Assembly: GCF_032118995.1 (NCBI RefSeq)
Contig: NC_092669.1
Span: forward strand, 2,913,501-2,977,500
From: Asterias amurensis
Taxonomy: Eukaryota; Echinodermata; Asteroidea; Forcipulatida; Asteriidae
Reading direction: 5' to 3'
DNA length: 64,000 nt
The notes under the pieces were generated by a model that was not told where the DNA came from, made no database searches, and was given only the letters and a program-made list of their open reading frames with translations. Below are positions 47,101 to 58,810 of this stretch, piece after piece (positions within the stretch are counted from its first letter, which is position 1; every line of letters begins with the position of its first letter). The position numbers and the translations under genes were made by a program.

Positions 47101-50100
47101 TTTCAGGCCTGATACTTCACGGAGGCAATGAAAGCTATTACCTCCATGCCCCTGGTCCATGCCTTTGTGCCCATGAAATGCTTCAGTAGAAATGTACACT
47201 TTCCTCATAGGGTGCCCTTTACCAAGGAGAAAATGCATTGGTGTTCTTGCCTTTTCAAAAACGAAGCATACAGGCCTGGTAAGTTTTACAGGGAAAGCTT
47301 AGAACATACAGAAGACCTGGCTATTTTCACTGCGCATCAGAGATCATGTTATCTACCCATATCAAATCTTCAAATTTTCTTAGCCTCTCATAGGTACAAA
47401 TCCAATATCCATGGCTGCCCCAGCGGACAGAGGCGACAGTTTTGTTCTTGATATGGCGACGTCGACCGTGGCATTTGGGAAGGTATAATTTGTCAGATTT
47501 TTTTATTTTATGAGCAATCCCCTAGTTTTAAGATAATGACTAATGGTAATAGTAGAAACAAATTCTTATGAAGCGCATTTCACAATAACTTTCAATGCGC
47601 TTTACATTAGTGTCCTGGTCATCGGGCCAATAACATCCCTTGAAATCTTTCTCAGCTCCCTGGGGAGTATACAGCCCAGGGCTGCCGTGGCGCTCCAAAG
47701 GCTTTTTCATCATCAACCTCTACCTTTGCAGTTACCAATTATACCCCTGGGTAAAGAGAAGCAATTATAGTAAAGCATCTAGCTCAAGGAACCAACACAA
47801 GGAACCCACACTCTGGTGACTTAAACCACCAGAACTTGAATTTGATGCTCTCAACTGCACTCGGCCATAACATTCTATGTAGATGAATAAATAGCTGAAT
47901 ATTAAGACTATCCTACAATTGTATTTATGGAGTTGTTTCCCCCTAGTGGCTGATGATCTAAGCGATGTGGTAGAAATTCAAATCAATGATTGAAGCAAAA
48001 TTATGCAATTTTCAAAAAAACAAGAACAAAGCGCTCGAACAGACCAAGTTGGGCTGGATACTTGAATGAGTTGCTGAACCCTGCTGTTTGTTTCCTTAAT
48101 GGTTCCTAGGTGCAACTCAACAGCATGAAGAAAGAACCGATTCCAAAGGGGTGGGGAACAGACTCGACAGGAAAAGTAAGTTTACAAAAAACCATTGTTG
48201 TACAAATAACTCCAAGGTCACCTTGCAAGTCAATCTTGAGGTCCCAGGTTCGCTCAGGTACATTTTGTCTTTGTAGAATGGTTTACAAGAGAACAATAGA
48301 TGGTGTGACATTCAAGAGTAGCTTACTAAACTACAACTTAAAGGCAGTGGACACTATTGGTAATTACTCAAAATAATTATTAGCATAAAAACTTACTTGG
48401 TAATGAGTAATGGAGAGCTGTTGATAGTATAAAACATTGTGAGAAACGGCTCCCTCTGAAGTGATGTAGTCTTCGAGAAAGAAGTAATTTTCCACGAATT
48501 TGATTTTGAGAACTCAGATTTAGAATTTGAGGTCTCGAAATCAACCTTCTAAAAGCACACAACTTCGTGTTTTTTCTTTAATTATTATCACGCAACTTCG
48601 ATGACCGATTGAGCTCAAATTTTCACAGGTTTGTTATTTTATGCATATGTTGAGATACACCAAGTCAGAAGACTGGTCTTTGACAATTACCAATAATGTC
48701 CAGTGTCTTTAAACTACTACAAACTAGTGCAGTCAGGTTGGTGTGTAGTGGTGTCTTGCCTCACCTTCCACCTCTGGGACCCCGGTTGGACTCCTACCAG
48801 GGGGGCACTATGTGGATTGGGGTTTTCAGTCACTACATGTACCTGAAGGTGTGGGTTTTTCCTTGAATAATTCTCTTAGGTTCCCCCCACAGCTAAAAAA
48901 CTGGAACTGCTTCATTGTCTTTTCTTGTTTGGCTCTAAAAGAGCACTGAGAAATATACATTGTATTATCCAGATTCAGAAACTCAAATAATTTGAGGATA
49001 TCTGTATGTTGAGACTATTTCCTGCACTTATTTTTGTGTTAAATTCTGTAGGTGACTACTGTTCCTGATGATGTCCTGACAAGTGGGGGATTAATGCCCC
49101 TTGGTGGGGAAGAAGCTAGTGGAGGGTACAAGGTAAGAAAACAGTTTAAATGAAAAAATAACTACCTTAGCAGTCACTGTAAAAATTTACCCCCTCTGTT
49201 GACCAAAGTGGCTACTAGAGACGAGTGCAAAGATGCGCAGCCACGATCATTCAGGAAGTCAGCTAGTTCATCCTTAGATTTTTACTTCTGTCCTCTGTCA
49301 AAAAAGCTGTTTTTAAAGGAACTGGACATTACTGGTAATTACTCAAAATAGTTGTTAGCATAAAAACTTACTGGGTAACGAGCCATGGAGAGCCGTTGAT
49401 AGTATAAAACATTGTAAGAAGTGGCAGCTCCCTCTGAAGTAACGTAGTTTTTGAGAAAGAGGTATTTTCTCACTCAAATGTTATAGGACTCTGAAGAACT
49501 TTTAATGTATTTGAAAGCACACAATTTTGTGCTATAAGGGTGTTTTTTTCTTTCATTATTCTGTTGCAACTTTGATGACCAATTGAGTAAAAATGTTCAC
49601 AGATTAGTTATTTTATGCATGTTGGGATACACCAACTGAGAATACTGGTCTTTGACAATTACCAAGTATGTCCGGTGCCTTTGATTCATTTTATGACACA
49701 GGATGTCTTTTGATTTCATCTTCTTTATTTGCAGGGTTACGGGCTGAGCATGATGGTGGAGATGTTGTGTGGTGTTTTGGCAGGTGCAGCTTTCGGACCC
49801 TTTGTCAGACATTGGAGTGCGAAAGATGCTGTAGCTAATTTGGTAAGTCAAAATAGGGATGATAAATTTAAGACGTGTAATAAGGACTCATGACTGACTT
49901 CATGACTGACTTCACAGAGGCAACAGAGGCGATTGCCTTGATGCCCCCTGGTCACCTGCTTGGTGCCCTTAATTGTATCAGTATAAATGTACAATTTCCT
50001 CATGTGTGCCATTAACTAAGGAGAACATGCCTTGGTGCCCTTTCATTTTCAAAAATGATGCATACCAGACCTGTTGGCACAAAATGCATCATTTCCAGAC

Positions 50101-51647
50101 AATAAAATATTCTTCATTTGATGTGATTTTTTTAATCTAGGGCCAGTGTTTTATAGCCATCAATACGGAGGCTTTTGCTCCAGGTTTCACTGGAAGAATG
50201 ACCACCCTAATGGATGAATGCAGAAATAGTGAACCTGTAAGTTGTTTTGTGAGTTCCTCATGAGAACCAGTAGCAGTACATGGTTGAATATGGGAGGGGG
50301 GGGGGGGACGAGCCAACAAAAGACCATCAAAACCACACAGTCATGACAGTTGTGGAAAATATTTACTGAGAGCAGAATTTTGTTTACCGACTTAACATGC
50401 ATTGCAGTGTAACTGTTCTTGAACAAGCACATTTAAGAGAAGATTGATTTCATTGTTTTGTTTAGTTTTAATCATTACTCAATAGAATCGATCAAAAGGT
50501 GTGAAGTTCAGGCAAAATCTTCCACAGACAGTCCTCCATAATAAAGCTCCACACTCAGCAGACGTTACCAATTCACATGGTAGATTTAAATAGACCCTTC
50601 CCATGAAATATGTAAATTGCACATAGCGCGTGCGCACTAACGTTTTGGTTGGCAAAATGAGGGAGTATCGCGCTGTTTTGTACACAGCTAATAGGTGCGT
50701 GACGCAGACGCGATTGCGCGTCTGCTTAGTGCACAACCATATGGTGTTTGCCAACCAACAGGGTCTGTACGCAATACGCATGTGTGAATGTTATTAGCAT
50801 ATTTCATGGGAAGGGTCCATTTGCCGCCACATGGGGATGCCGTTAAATTGGTCAACTCAACTCAAAATATAATTTGTTTTGCCAATGCCCAACACACGTG
50901 ACCAGGGGTAATCTAAGCTGGACTGATGCACTCCCTGTCAAGGGGTGTGGTTAAGGTGAGGGGCAGGCCATACCAATATAAAAAGAGAGACTCTTGTTTT
51001 GTTTCCCTCATTTGTCTCTGCAGGCAGAAGGGGAAACAGAAGTCCTTGTGGCAGGTGATCCAGAAAGGAAACACATGAAGAAAGTTGATGCAGACGGTGG
51101 AGTGCTCTACCATCGTAACCTCATCCAGGAAATGGTGAGGCATTTTTTTAAAGTCCCTCTTCTTGCGTTTCAAGATCTTTGAGTCCCTAAAATAATAATA
51201 TGTGACTTGCCGTCAATTTTATCAAACTCTTTCTAACTTAGGACTAATCTTAGGACTTAGGCTGGGTAAAGTTCTGTAACCATAGCTGTTATGACACATT
51301 GAACCTATCCTAAGTTGGGATGAGTTAATCACCCTAACTCGAGATAGGATTAATCCTAGCTTTTCAGGCGTTACATGTAAATTGACTGCAGAGAGGCACA
51401 TTTTTTTAAGAGAATCATTGCATGCAGTTACCAATTTTTGAAAACCGAAATGAATTAAATCATGAACTGTGATGTATGCAAAAATATTTTCATTATTATA
51501 ATTTAAGATTCAAGCATTGGAGAACAACCTTCCATGGCAAGAACAGTTAAAATTTTCAAATTTGATTGTTAAAATATTGTTCTTTATTTTCAGGACTCTT
51601 TGGCGAAAGATCTTGGTGTTGAAGCGATGAAATCGAAAGAGCCATGA
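44177..51647 (+). CDS. Ldh_2-family malate/L-lactate dehydrogenase-like oxidoreductase, copy B
   Basis: Paralogue of the minus-strand gene at 32453-43292. Exons: 44177-44235, 45371-45525, 46207-46395, 46751-46866, 47384-47482, 48110-48175, 49052-49132, 49735-49842, 50141-50236, 51024-51134, 51594-51647; about 377 residues. Exon lengths 155, 189, 116, 99, 66, 81, 96 and 111 equal those of copy A, with the same phases; one internal exon is a codon shorter. Motifs include [39 protein letters not shown] and VLAGAAFGPFV. The N-terminus (MDAALPVDDKQQHMMKPDC) is longer than in copy A, and its exon is inferred from phase and a GTAAGT donor. Exon 2 has a tandem CAGCAG acceptor, so the start may be 45368. 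The end of exon 4 with its donor is repeated in the next intron. Probably cytosolic NAD(P)H oxidoreductase; exact substrate unknown. Confidence 0.92.
44650..45023. repeat. MITE family C
   Basis: Complete copy in Ldh2-B intron 1. Confidence 0.88.
45589..45833. repeat. GGGCCCAATTTCAT family
   Basis: Ends GGGCCCAGTTTTATAGAG and CAGCTCTATGAAATTTGCC, with CAG on both sides. Ldh2-B intron 2. Confidence 0.75.
46842..46989 (+). repeat. 74-bp tandem duplication of exon end and donor
   Basis: GGTTGTCCCAACAAGAGCAA with its AAAGGTAAGC donor is repeated 74 bp downstream, inside Ldh2-B intron 4. A second duplication (AAAAAAAGTTAGAGGTGAAT, about 50 bp) follows at 46974-47068. Confidence 0.85.
47546..47874 (-). 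mobile_element. tRNA-headed SINE (body type 3)
   Basis: ATTCTTATGAAGCGCATTTC at the left, the GTCCTGGTCATCGGGCCAAT body, and a degraded head (CTCAACTGCACTCGGCCATA). Ldh2-B intron 5, antisense. Confidence 0.75.
48338..48712. repeat. MITE family B
   Basis: Complete copy in Ldh2-B intron 6. Confidence 0.88.
48722..48930 (+). mobile_element. Possible third SINE type
   Basis: GGTTGGTGTGTAGTGGTGT and GGTTGGACTCC are spaced like A and B boxes, followed by a body with GTACCTGAAGGTGTGGGTTT. Only one copy is in the window. Confidence 0.35.
49313..49683. repeat. MITE family B, diverged
   Basis: Weaker left end (TTAAAGGAACTGGACATTAC), clear interior, TTTGA at the right. Ldh2-B intron 7. Confidence 0.8.
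50593..50817. repeat. Foldback MITE, GACCCTTCCCATGAAATATG ends
   Basis: Inverted ends at both sides, GC-rich core with GCGCGTGCGCAC. Ldh2-B intron 9. Confidence 0.85.
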
Positions 51648-51786
51648 TCCAAATCCAGGAAAATATAAACAATTTTCAGCATTGTGTAATGCACTGGGAC
51701 TAGAGGGCGTTGTTGTTTAAACGATTTTGTTGGTGTTTGTTATATTAATTGAATGTTTATAAAAAGGGGCGGGTGGAAAGTAGACC

Positions 51787-51792
51787 ATTAAA
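51787..51792 (+). terminator. Candidate poly(A) signal ATTAAA of Ldh2 copy B
   Basis: ATTAAA occurs about 140 nt after the stop codon of copy B and is followed by a T- and GT-rich stretch. It is the first recognisable poly(A) signal variant downstream. Confidence 0.4.
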
Positions 51793-52082
51793 TATTTTCC
51801 CGTTGCAACACCCTGTTGTTCATTAAGTTGTAGCAAACTGCTTACCAACCCCAAGAACCTATGGTGAAGACGATGTGACCTCAGACGTCACACAAAAGCC
51901 ATAACATGATTCGCGCACATACTGTCTGGCAAAACCTTGCAAAACCTTGTGTTTTGGCAGCCAGCTAGAAAGTGTATGCAATCTTACCATGACTACGTGT
52001 CTTTCTGCCCGGCGAAACATGACGTTTACAGTGTTTTTTTCAACAGAGGGCGGTTTAAATGTAAACATAGGTCACATCGTCT

Positions 52083-52200
52083 ATAAATGCAAAAAATAGC
52101 TAATAGCCAGACGTGTTGACCCTAGCAGAGTCATTCTCCTAGCCTGAAATACTCTGCCATAGGGTCGAAACATCAGGCTATTAACTCCCTTTTGCAGCTC
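52083..52200. repeat. Imperfect inverted repeat 3' of Ldh2-B
   Basis: AGCCAGACGTGTTGACCCTA pairs with TAGGGTCGAAACATCAGGCT around GCAGAGT/ACTCTGC. A related scrap lies near 27412-27460. Confidence 0.55.
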
Positions 52201-52226
52201 TGCGATTGGTTCAAATTGCATGACCT

Positions 52227-52475
52227 GGGCCCAATTTCATGGCTCTGCTTACCGCCGAATTCTGCGCTTACGATCGCGATTCCCCGCTTACGTGCAAGCG
52301 CCGAATTTCTGCGCTAGCCTTGTAAGCGTAGAATGCCTAGTAACGTGAAGTACGCATGCGCAGAATCCAAAATTCGCCGCTAACCTGTGAAATACGCTTG
52401 CCATAAGCACAGAATTCCCTGCTTCCGTAAGCGCCGATTCTGTGCTTACAGTAAGCAGAGCCATGAAATTGGGCC
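52227..52475. repeat. GGGCCCAATTTCAT family, variant core
   Basis: Ends GGGCCCAATTTCATGGCTCT and its inverse with CTG on both sides. The core has repeated TACGC and GCGCTTAC blocks. A partial relative lies at 36362-36580. Confidence 0.8.
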
Positions 52476-53639
52476 CTGATGTTTGCAGAAAACAAGTTTT
52501 GTCATAGTTTATTTTGCTCTGAAAGTTTGTTTTCCTTTCCCCCGTTTCTTTACGGATGGCGCCAATTTAAAAACGGAAGCATATCAAAATCATCTGCATA
52601 ATAATATGCCATGGACAATGCAAACAAATACATCATGCAAACCTGTTTGTACAATGCTGATCAGCATACGAAAGTAACCCCGTGATCACAACAAAAATTC
52701 ATTAGTTTAGTTTAATTGGCGCAACTCATTTTCAATAATTATGCAAAGCTTTCTCAAATCTATTTTTTAAACTACATTCAAATCTTATTTTTGGGGCGGA
52801 ATTGGTCTAAATCAGACCTTAACTTTCTTACAGGGTATCGGGTTCATTTATGTCCGGAAAAACAAAACATTGGATGGTTGTCTATTTACCTCACAGTATT
52901 TTACTACAAAATGTATACATGTAAATCATAGTAAATTTTTCTATAAAATGTAAAACACATCGAGAAAAAAACAAAAACATTTTTGTAATAATTTAATAAA
53001 TTGATTTATTGTCTTTTATGCATTATTGATTATGCAAGTTGAATTGTCGGTGAATAAATTCGAAGGAGGACAAATTCGAAGGAGGACAAATCCGAGGTTT
53101 GTCACTTTTTCTTACTAAGGTCTTGTAATTGAGGACTTAAAATAAATAATTGCCTTAAAAGTTTAATAGTGAGATGATCAATCAATATAACATTTATTTC
53201 CACATTCATGATGAACACCAACAGTAGCTTTTTGTTGATTTTGTTTGTTTAATACTTTTTTATTGGCGATAACCCATAATGGGAGAAAAGAAAATACATT
53301 CAAACAAACTTTTACACCAGGCAACACGTACTGATAAACATTAATACGTGACAGTTATGAACAGTGAATAAATAACCCAACCACTGTACTTGCCATTTTA
53401 TTATACATTTTGAGTTACGTCTTTTCATAACTAAAAAGTCTCCCTAAAATCTTAGTAATCTACTCGGCGACTAGTAGAGTATGTAGAAAGACAGTTCTCT
53501 AAAGAACAAACCGTACCTGGCAAGTAGATACACACATGGTGTTACCGCAAACCAAATATATATTGATACCTCGCCATGCAATGCCTAAAATTCCATATAA
53601 ATTTTGAGTTTTTATCATCATAACATTCAGACACTATAA

Positions 53640-54345
53640 ACTGCACAGATCGATGGTTGATGATAATGAATGGTCGGAATAGTAGATGGGTTGACTGTGT
53701 ACAGTTTACATGCATTCTATAAGCGTACTGCAGATTGGCACAGTTTATCATGTTTATTTATCATTCAAAACCAGAGTGGTTTATATTGAGTGGTCAGACA
53801 GTAGGAGGGTTGACTGTGTACTGTGTAGATGCACCCACCAAACCACAGATTGCTGGCTAGCATAGTGCATCTATCCTTCAAAACCACAGTGTATTGAATG
53901 GACAGACAGTAGGAGGGTTGACTGTATTCTGTTCAGATTAATCCACTACACACAATAGGAGGGTTGGCTGTGTACTGTGTGGATGCACTCACCACATGAC
54001 AGATTGCTGGCTCGCATAGTGCATCTATCCTTCAAAACCACAGTGTATTGAATGGACAGACGGTAGGAGGGTTGGCTGTGTACTGAGTGGATGCACTCAC
54101 TACATGACATATTGCTGGCTGGCATAGTGCATCTATCCTTCAAAACCACAGTGTTTTATATTGAATGGACAGGCAGTAGGAGGGTTAACTGTGTACTGTG
54201 TAGATGCACTCACCACATGACATATTGCTGGCTGGCATAGTGCATCTATCCTACAAAACCACAGTGGGTGATATTGAATGGTCAGACAGTAGGAGGGTTG
54301 ACTGTATTCTGTTCAGATTAATCCACTACACACAATATCATAAAC
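53640..54345. repeat. Minisatellite, ~110-bp unit
   Basis: About six units around ACAGTAGGAGGGTTGACTGT, each with CATAGTGCATCTATCC and AAAACCACAGTG; spacing 107-115 bp with one short unit. Inverted arrays lie at 37180-37460 and 62838-63060, and a single unit at about 26565-26660. Confidence 0.85.
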
Positions 54346-54938
54346 TGCACAAACTGATTTATCTATCATTTACAACTACTCGATGATTTCAATAAATGGT
54401 CAGACAGTATAAGGTAATATTAATATTAGTGCTCATACAATTTTTAAAACATTACTTGGCACATAAAATTTCAAATAAATTGCTTGCATGGTACATGTCC
54501 GTAGTTACGATATAATAATATAAACCATTTATATTTAAAATCAGTGAAATTTTGATACAACTAGTCTTATTTCAAGATGTAAACATTTCACCACAAATCA
54601 CACATTGCTTGAGATAATAGGGACTTGAGCCAAGACTAAGTGTTGAACAGTATAATTTCTTTACATAATTTCCTTTAAAAAAAGATCTCACACAAACAAA
54701 CAAATACCCTAACCAGATGGCAACAATTATCTAGATAATCTGTTGGCATGTAGTATGAACATTAAAAAGAAAGCCAAATAAAACACCATAAAACATCAAC
54801 ACAAATTAAAAAGTAAAATTATAATTTAAGGAAAAATAATTTTCTATATCTTTGGAAAACGGAGGGAAAAGTGCAGCTGGATAAATTAAAATATTAGTTT
54901 GAATGCACTGGACACCATAAGTTAGTGTTAAAGACCAG

Positions 54939-56597
54939 GGGCCTTATTCATGAAAAATAAATCGGTCACTTACGTGGCTCTAAGTAAGACGTTAGTAAGA
55001 CTTTAGTAAGCCCTTACGTGTTATTCACGAAGCATTCGTATCGCTTTACTACCGCGTTACTTACTAAAAATCTCGTAACGCCTTCTTAAGCGGGAATGCG
55101 CTTGAGCTGAACAGTCATGGATTTGTTATGTAATTCACTGGAGCGTGATCTCATTGTCCAGAACGAGTATTTATACAGTGACTGGACTGGCTACGGTCAT
55201 TTAGAAGATATTTGTCACCCTGCAAATGGAGAGCCAGACTAAAGCAAGGAGGAAGACCGTTGTCCCGCAACGCGAGGAGGAGGCAAAGGGGAATCATTGG
55301 AAGGCGAAGTTTCTCAACTGCTGAGAAAGTGAAGTTAGTTGACCTTGTTGCATTGAATTGGTAGGTGCTTTATAACAAATTTTCAGATGTTGTAACGCTG
55401 AAGAGAAAGGCCGACACCTGGGCAAATCGCAGAGAATCAACTGTGTTGGGAAAAGTCCTCAGAACTACCAGTGGTTCATCACAAATGGGATGACATTCAG
55501 AGATTTCGCAAGCTTTCACACGACGCGAACATGCAATGAGAGTACAAAACGTAGTTGGTTACCCCTAAACTAAAAATATAAAATAAATAAATAAACAAAG
55601 TAAATAAACAAAGTAAATAAAGTAAACAAAGTAAATACTACAGAGCAACTCGTTCGCACCTTTGTAACCTCCCGACTTGACATGGGAAACTCTCTCCTCT
55701 ATGGACTGCATAATAAATTTACCGCTCGTCTCGCCTTCAAAATATTGCCGTCAGAATTGTAACCCGGTCCAACACTAGAGTCACATCACACCTATCCTAC
55801 AAGATCTACATTGGCTACCCATTAAGGATAGAATCATCTTCAAGATCCTTGTGTATGTCTATCGCTCATATCAAAAGGCACTTTATCACCATATCTCTCA
55901 GAAGGACTCCAACCCCCATACATCCAACCGCCAGTCTATATGCGATCTAATAACAAACATATTTTAAGGAAACCCCTGGCCAAAACATCATGGGGTGAAA
56001 GATCAATTACTTCTGCTGCTCCTTCATTATGGAACGACTTGCCGGATCATGTTAAACTTTCTCCATCAATAGCTTTGTTCAAAACTTCCCTCAAGCCTCA
56101 TCTAATGAGGACTTCATAACCTTTTTCCCGTTTCTTGTGTCACTGCGCCATGAGCTTATTTAGATGGATACCAGCGCATTATACATGCCCACTATTATTA
56201 ATACTATTAACTAAATAAATAAACATAAATAATTATTTAATGACGAAATAAAATAACAAAATCACGAAAAAATTACTAAAAAGTGAGAAAAAAGAGGTTA
56301 GTAAATTTTCAAAAATTTTTGAGAAAGTTTGAGAAAATGTCGCAAGGATTGTAGAACATATTAAAAGTTGTTGTAATTGACATAAAGCTCAATTCGCCCG
56401 AAAATATTGGCCAGGAATGTTGAAAAAGGGTTCAAGAAAACGCTACGAAGCCGAAAACACCCCACGTAGCACTAGTAAGGACTAACGCACTCGATTGAAG
56501 TTACGAGTGCTTCGTGAATATGACGCAACTCGCTAAGAACGAACTAGTAACACGTAAGTGCTTACTAAGGCCTAAGAAGGCTTCATAAATAAGGCCC
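54939..56597. mobile_element. Harbinger-like DNA transposon remnant, nested
   Basis: The ends GGGCCTTATTCATGAA and TTCATAAATAAGGCCC are inverted, with a 3-bp duplication CAG (54936-54938, 56598-56600), as in PIF/Harbinger elements. The terminal 140 bp are loosely inverted, with repeated TTACTAA/TAGTAAG blocks. Near 55300-55440, fragments RRSFSTAEKVKLVDLVALNW and KFSDVV..KRKADTWAN resemble the Myb/SANT-like protein of Harbinger/ISL2EU elements, interrupted by stops. No DDE transposase remains. A LINE fragment occupies the middle. The whole sits inside an older MITE (54898-54935 and 56601-56934). Confidence 0.75.
55625..56175 (+). mobile_element. LINE (CR1/L2-like) 3' fragment
   Basis: Broken frames give the C-terminal end of a non-LTR reverse transcriptase: NIAVRIVTRSNT, IGYPLRIESS, RSITSAAPSLWNDL-type and FKTSLKPHL-type blocks. 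It ends in an ATTATTAATACTATTAA tail. It is 5' truncated and preceded by an AAATAAATAAAC simple repeat. It lies inside the Harbinger-like element, so it is younger than that insertion. Confidence 0.7.
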
Positions 56598-58370
56598 CAG
56601 TATTCTCACTTGGTGTATCCCAACATATGCATAAAATGTGGAAATTTTGACTCCATTGGTCATCGAAGTTGCAAGAGAATAATGGAAGGAAAAAAACACC
56701 CTTGTTGCACAATCGTGTGTGCTTTCAGATGCCTGAAAAGGCTTCAGGTCTGAAGACTTTTTCAGATTCAAATATTTTAGCAAGAAATTACCTCTTTCTC
56801 AAACACATCGTTACTCCAGATGGAGCTGGTTTCTCACAATAACTTATACTATCAACCTCTCCTTTGCCCGTTACCAAGTAAGTTTTTATGCTAGTTTAAT
56901 TTTGAGTAATAACCAAAAGTGTCCAGTGCTTTTACAGCACAGATTTCTTAATAAAAGTAGCAGCGGGTTAGTGGAGTGCATGGCTATAAATCAGAAGATT
57001 TGTCATTGGTCTTCGTAAAAGTAATTTAAATTCCAGCTTTTATATTCCAACAAATCTGAAATAAGATTTGACGGAAGTGAAGGTTCCTGAACTAATGGTT
57101 TGAGCGCCTACAAGGTTCCTGAACTCATGGTTTGAGCAACTACATGTTTGGTAGATACGTTGTGCTATACAAATGTTATACTAATATTATTAGTATTATA
57201 CATGTATGCAAGAGGACTTGTAGACAAGACGTTTCTTGTCTGTCGCGGTGAGATAAGTCGAGGCATGGTGGTGGCGTGATGATTCTGGGGCGGTTTTCAA
57301 CAACGCTTTGCGATCATTGCAAACGCCGGAATCGTTCACTAAATCCAAAATCGATCGCAACTTAGCGATGGATTTTGAATAGCAATTTCTCTAAAACTTT
57401 GCAATATTAACTGCACTTTATCATAAAAATGCCTTTCATTTCGAGCGTGTTATGTCAAAGGTCACTACTTTTAGCCCTGTACAAAAACTTTATTTTCCTT
57501 TTTACGTCATTGCAATTGCGATGGGTTTAGTGAAACGCAAAATTAGCGATATCGCATTTGCGATGGATTTGAGGTTTGCGATCCCATCGCAAGTATCGCG
57601 CGATCACTGCTCTCGTGCAGAGGTGCTGGCTGCCGACTACGAGACTGCATAATGCGAGAGCAGTAGTCTCGCGGGACCAGCAGTCTTGCGGGACCAGCAG
57701 TCTCGCGAGAACACCACCAGTCTTGCAGGAATCGCAGAGAGTGTCGGAACGCTATCACCGAGACAGACACTAAATATGCAAGGGGTCAAGTCTTTCTAGA
57801 ATAGCTATATAGGTGAACAAGGTTAAAACACCTAGACTACTTACTATTTAAAAGCTAAAAAAAAACTTAACTACTATATTTTGGGGTTTCCATACATTTT
57901 GCAGTATTTCAGATTGAAATAATTCTCTGGAAATTTTGCTTTAGTATCAGGACATCGAAGGAAGTAATCAACTAAAAAACAATCTGTAGTTTTGTAGTTT
58001 TTTCACCTAACGCACCCTATGCTGCCTAACTGAGTTGAGTGCTAAAAACATTAAGCCAATCGATAAGATCGAGCTGGAGCACACACATTGTTGATTAAAC
58101 CGTTGGGTTTTGGGGATCTAGGCAGGCCCCTCAGCAAATAAATAAAGACTTCCAACACAAAAAGTGACCCAAACTTCTGAATATCTGACTTCTACTTGAA
58201 ACATTTTTGAACACCCTGTTGTATGTGTTAAGTTTCTTGAGTGTTATTGTTGGTTACAACACCAGGTCGTATACTTCACGGAGGCAACGAAGGCACTTGC
58301 CCCCATGCTCTCTGTTAAATGCCTTTGTGCCCTTGAAATGCTGCAGTAGAAAGTTACAATATTCTCCTAC

Positions 58371-58573
58371 GGTGCCCTTTACCATGGAGAAAATGCCTTG
58401 GTGCCCTTTTCCATGGAGAAAATGCCTTGGTGCCCTTTACCATGGAGAAAATGCCTTGGTGCCCTTTACCATGGAGAAAATGCCTTGGTGCCCTTTACCA
58501 TGGAGAAAATGCCTTGGTGCCCTTTACCATGGAGAAAATGCCTTGGTGCCCTTTACCATGGAGAAAATGCCTT
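58371..58573. repeat. 29-bp minisatellite, seven units
   Basis: Seven near-identical units starting GGTGCCCTTTACCATGGAG, in an interspersed repeat (58263-58610) whose single-unit relatives are at 47104-47281 and 49890-50078. Three open frames cross it only because the unit has no stop. Confidence 0.92.
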
Positions 58574-58810
58574 GGTGCCCTTGCCTTTTAAAAAACGAAG
58601 CATACAGGTCTGCAACACCTACATTGAACTCTGCTTACTGTACTTATTTATCTAGGAAGTGTAGCACGATTCTTTTGATACCACATTTACAGTATATGTA
58701 CATGTACATGACACAAGCGTTGTAATACGAAGCAGCAATACCTTTGGGTTATGCATATGAGTTGCATTACACTGAACCATTAGAAATCTGGTTTAAGCAA
58801 TCGTTTACAA

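Noticed and set aside
58207-58725. Long open frames with repeating PWCPLPWRKCLGALYHG text
   Set aside because: Produced by the 29-bp minisatellite, which has no stop in any frame.
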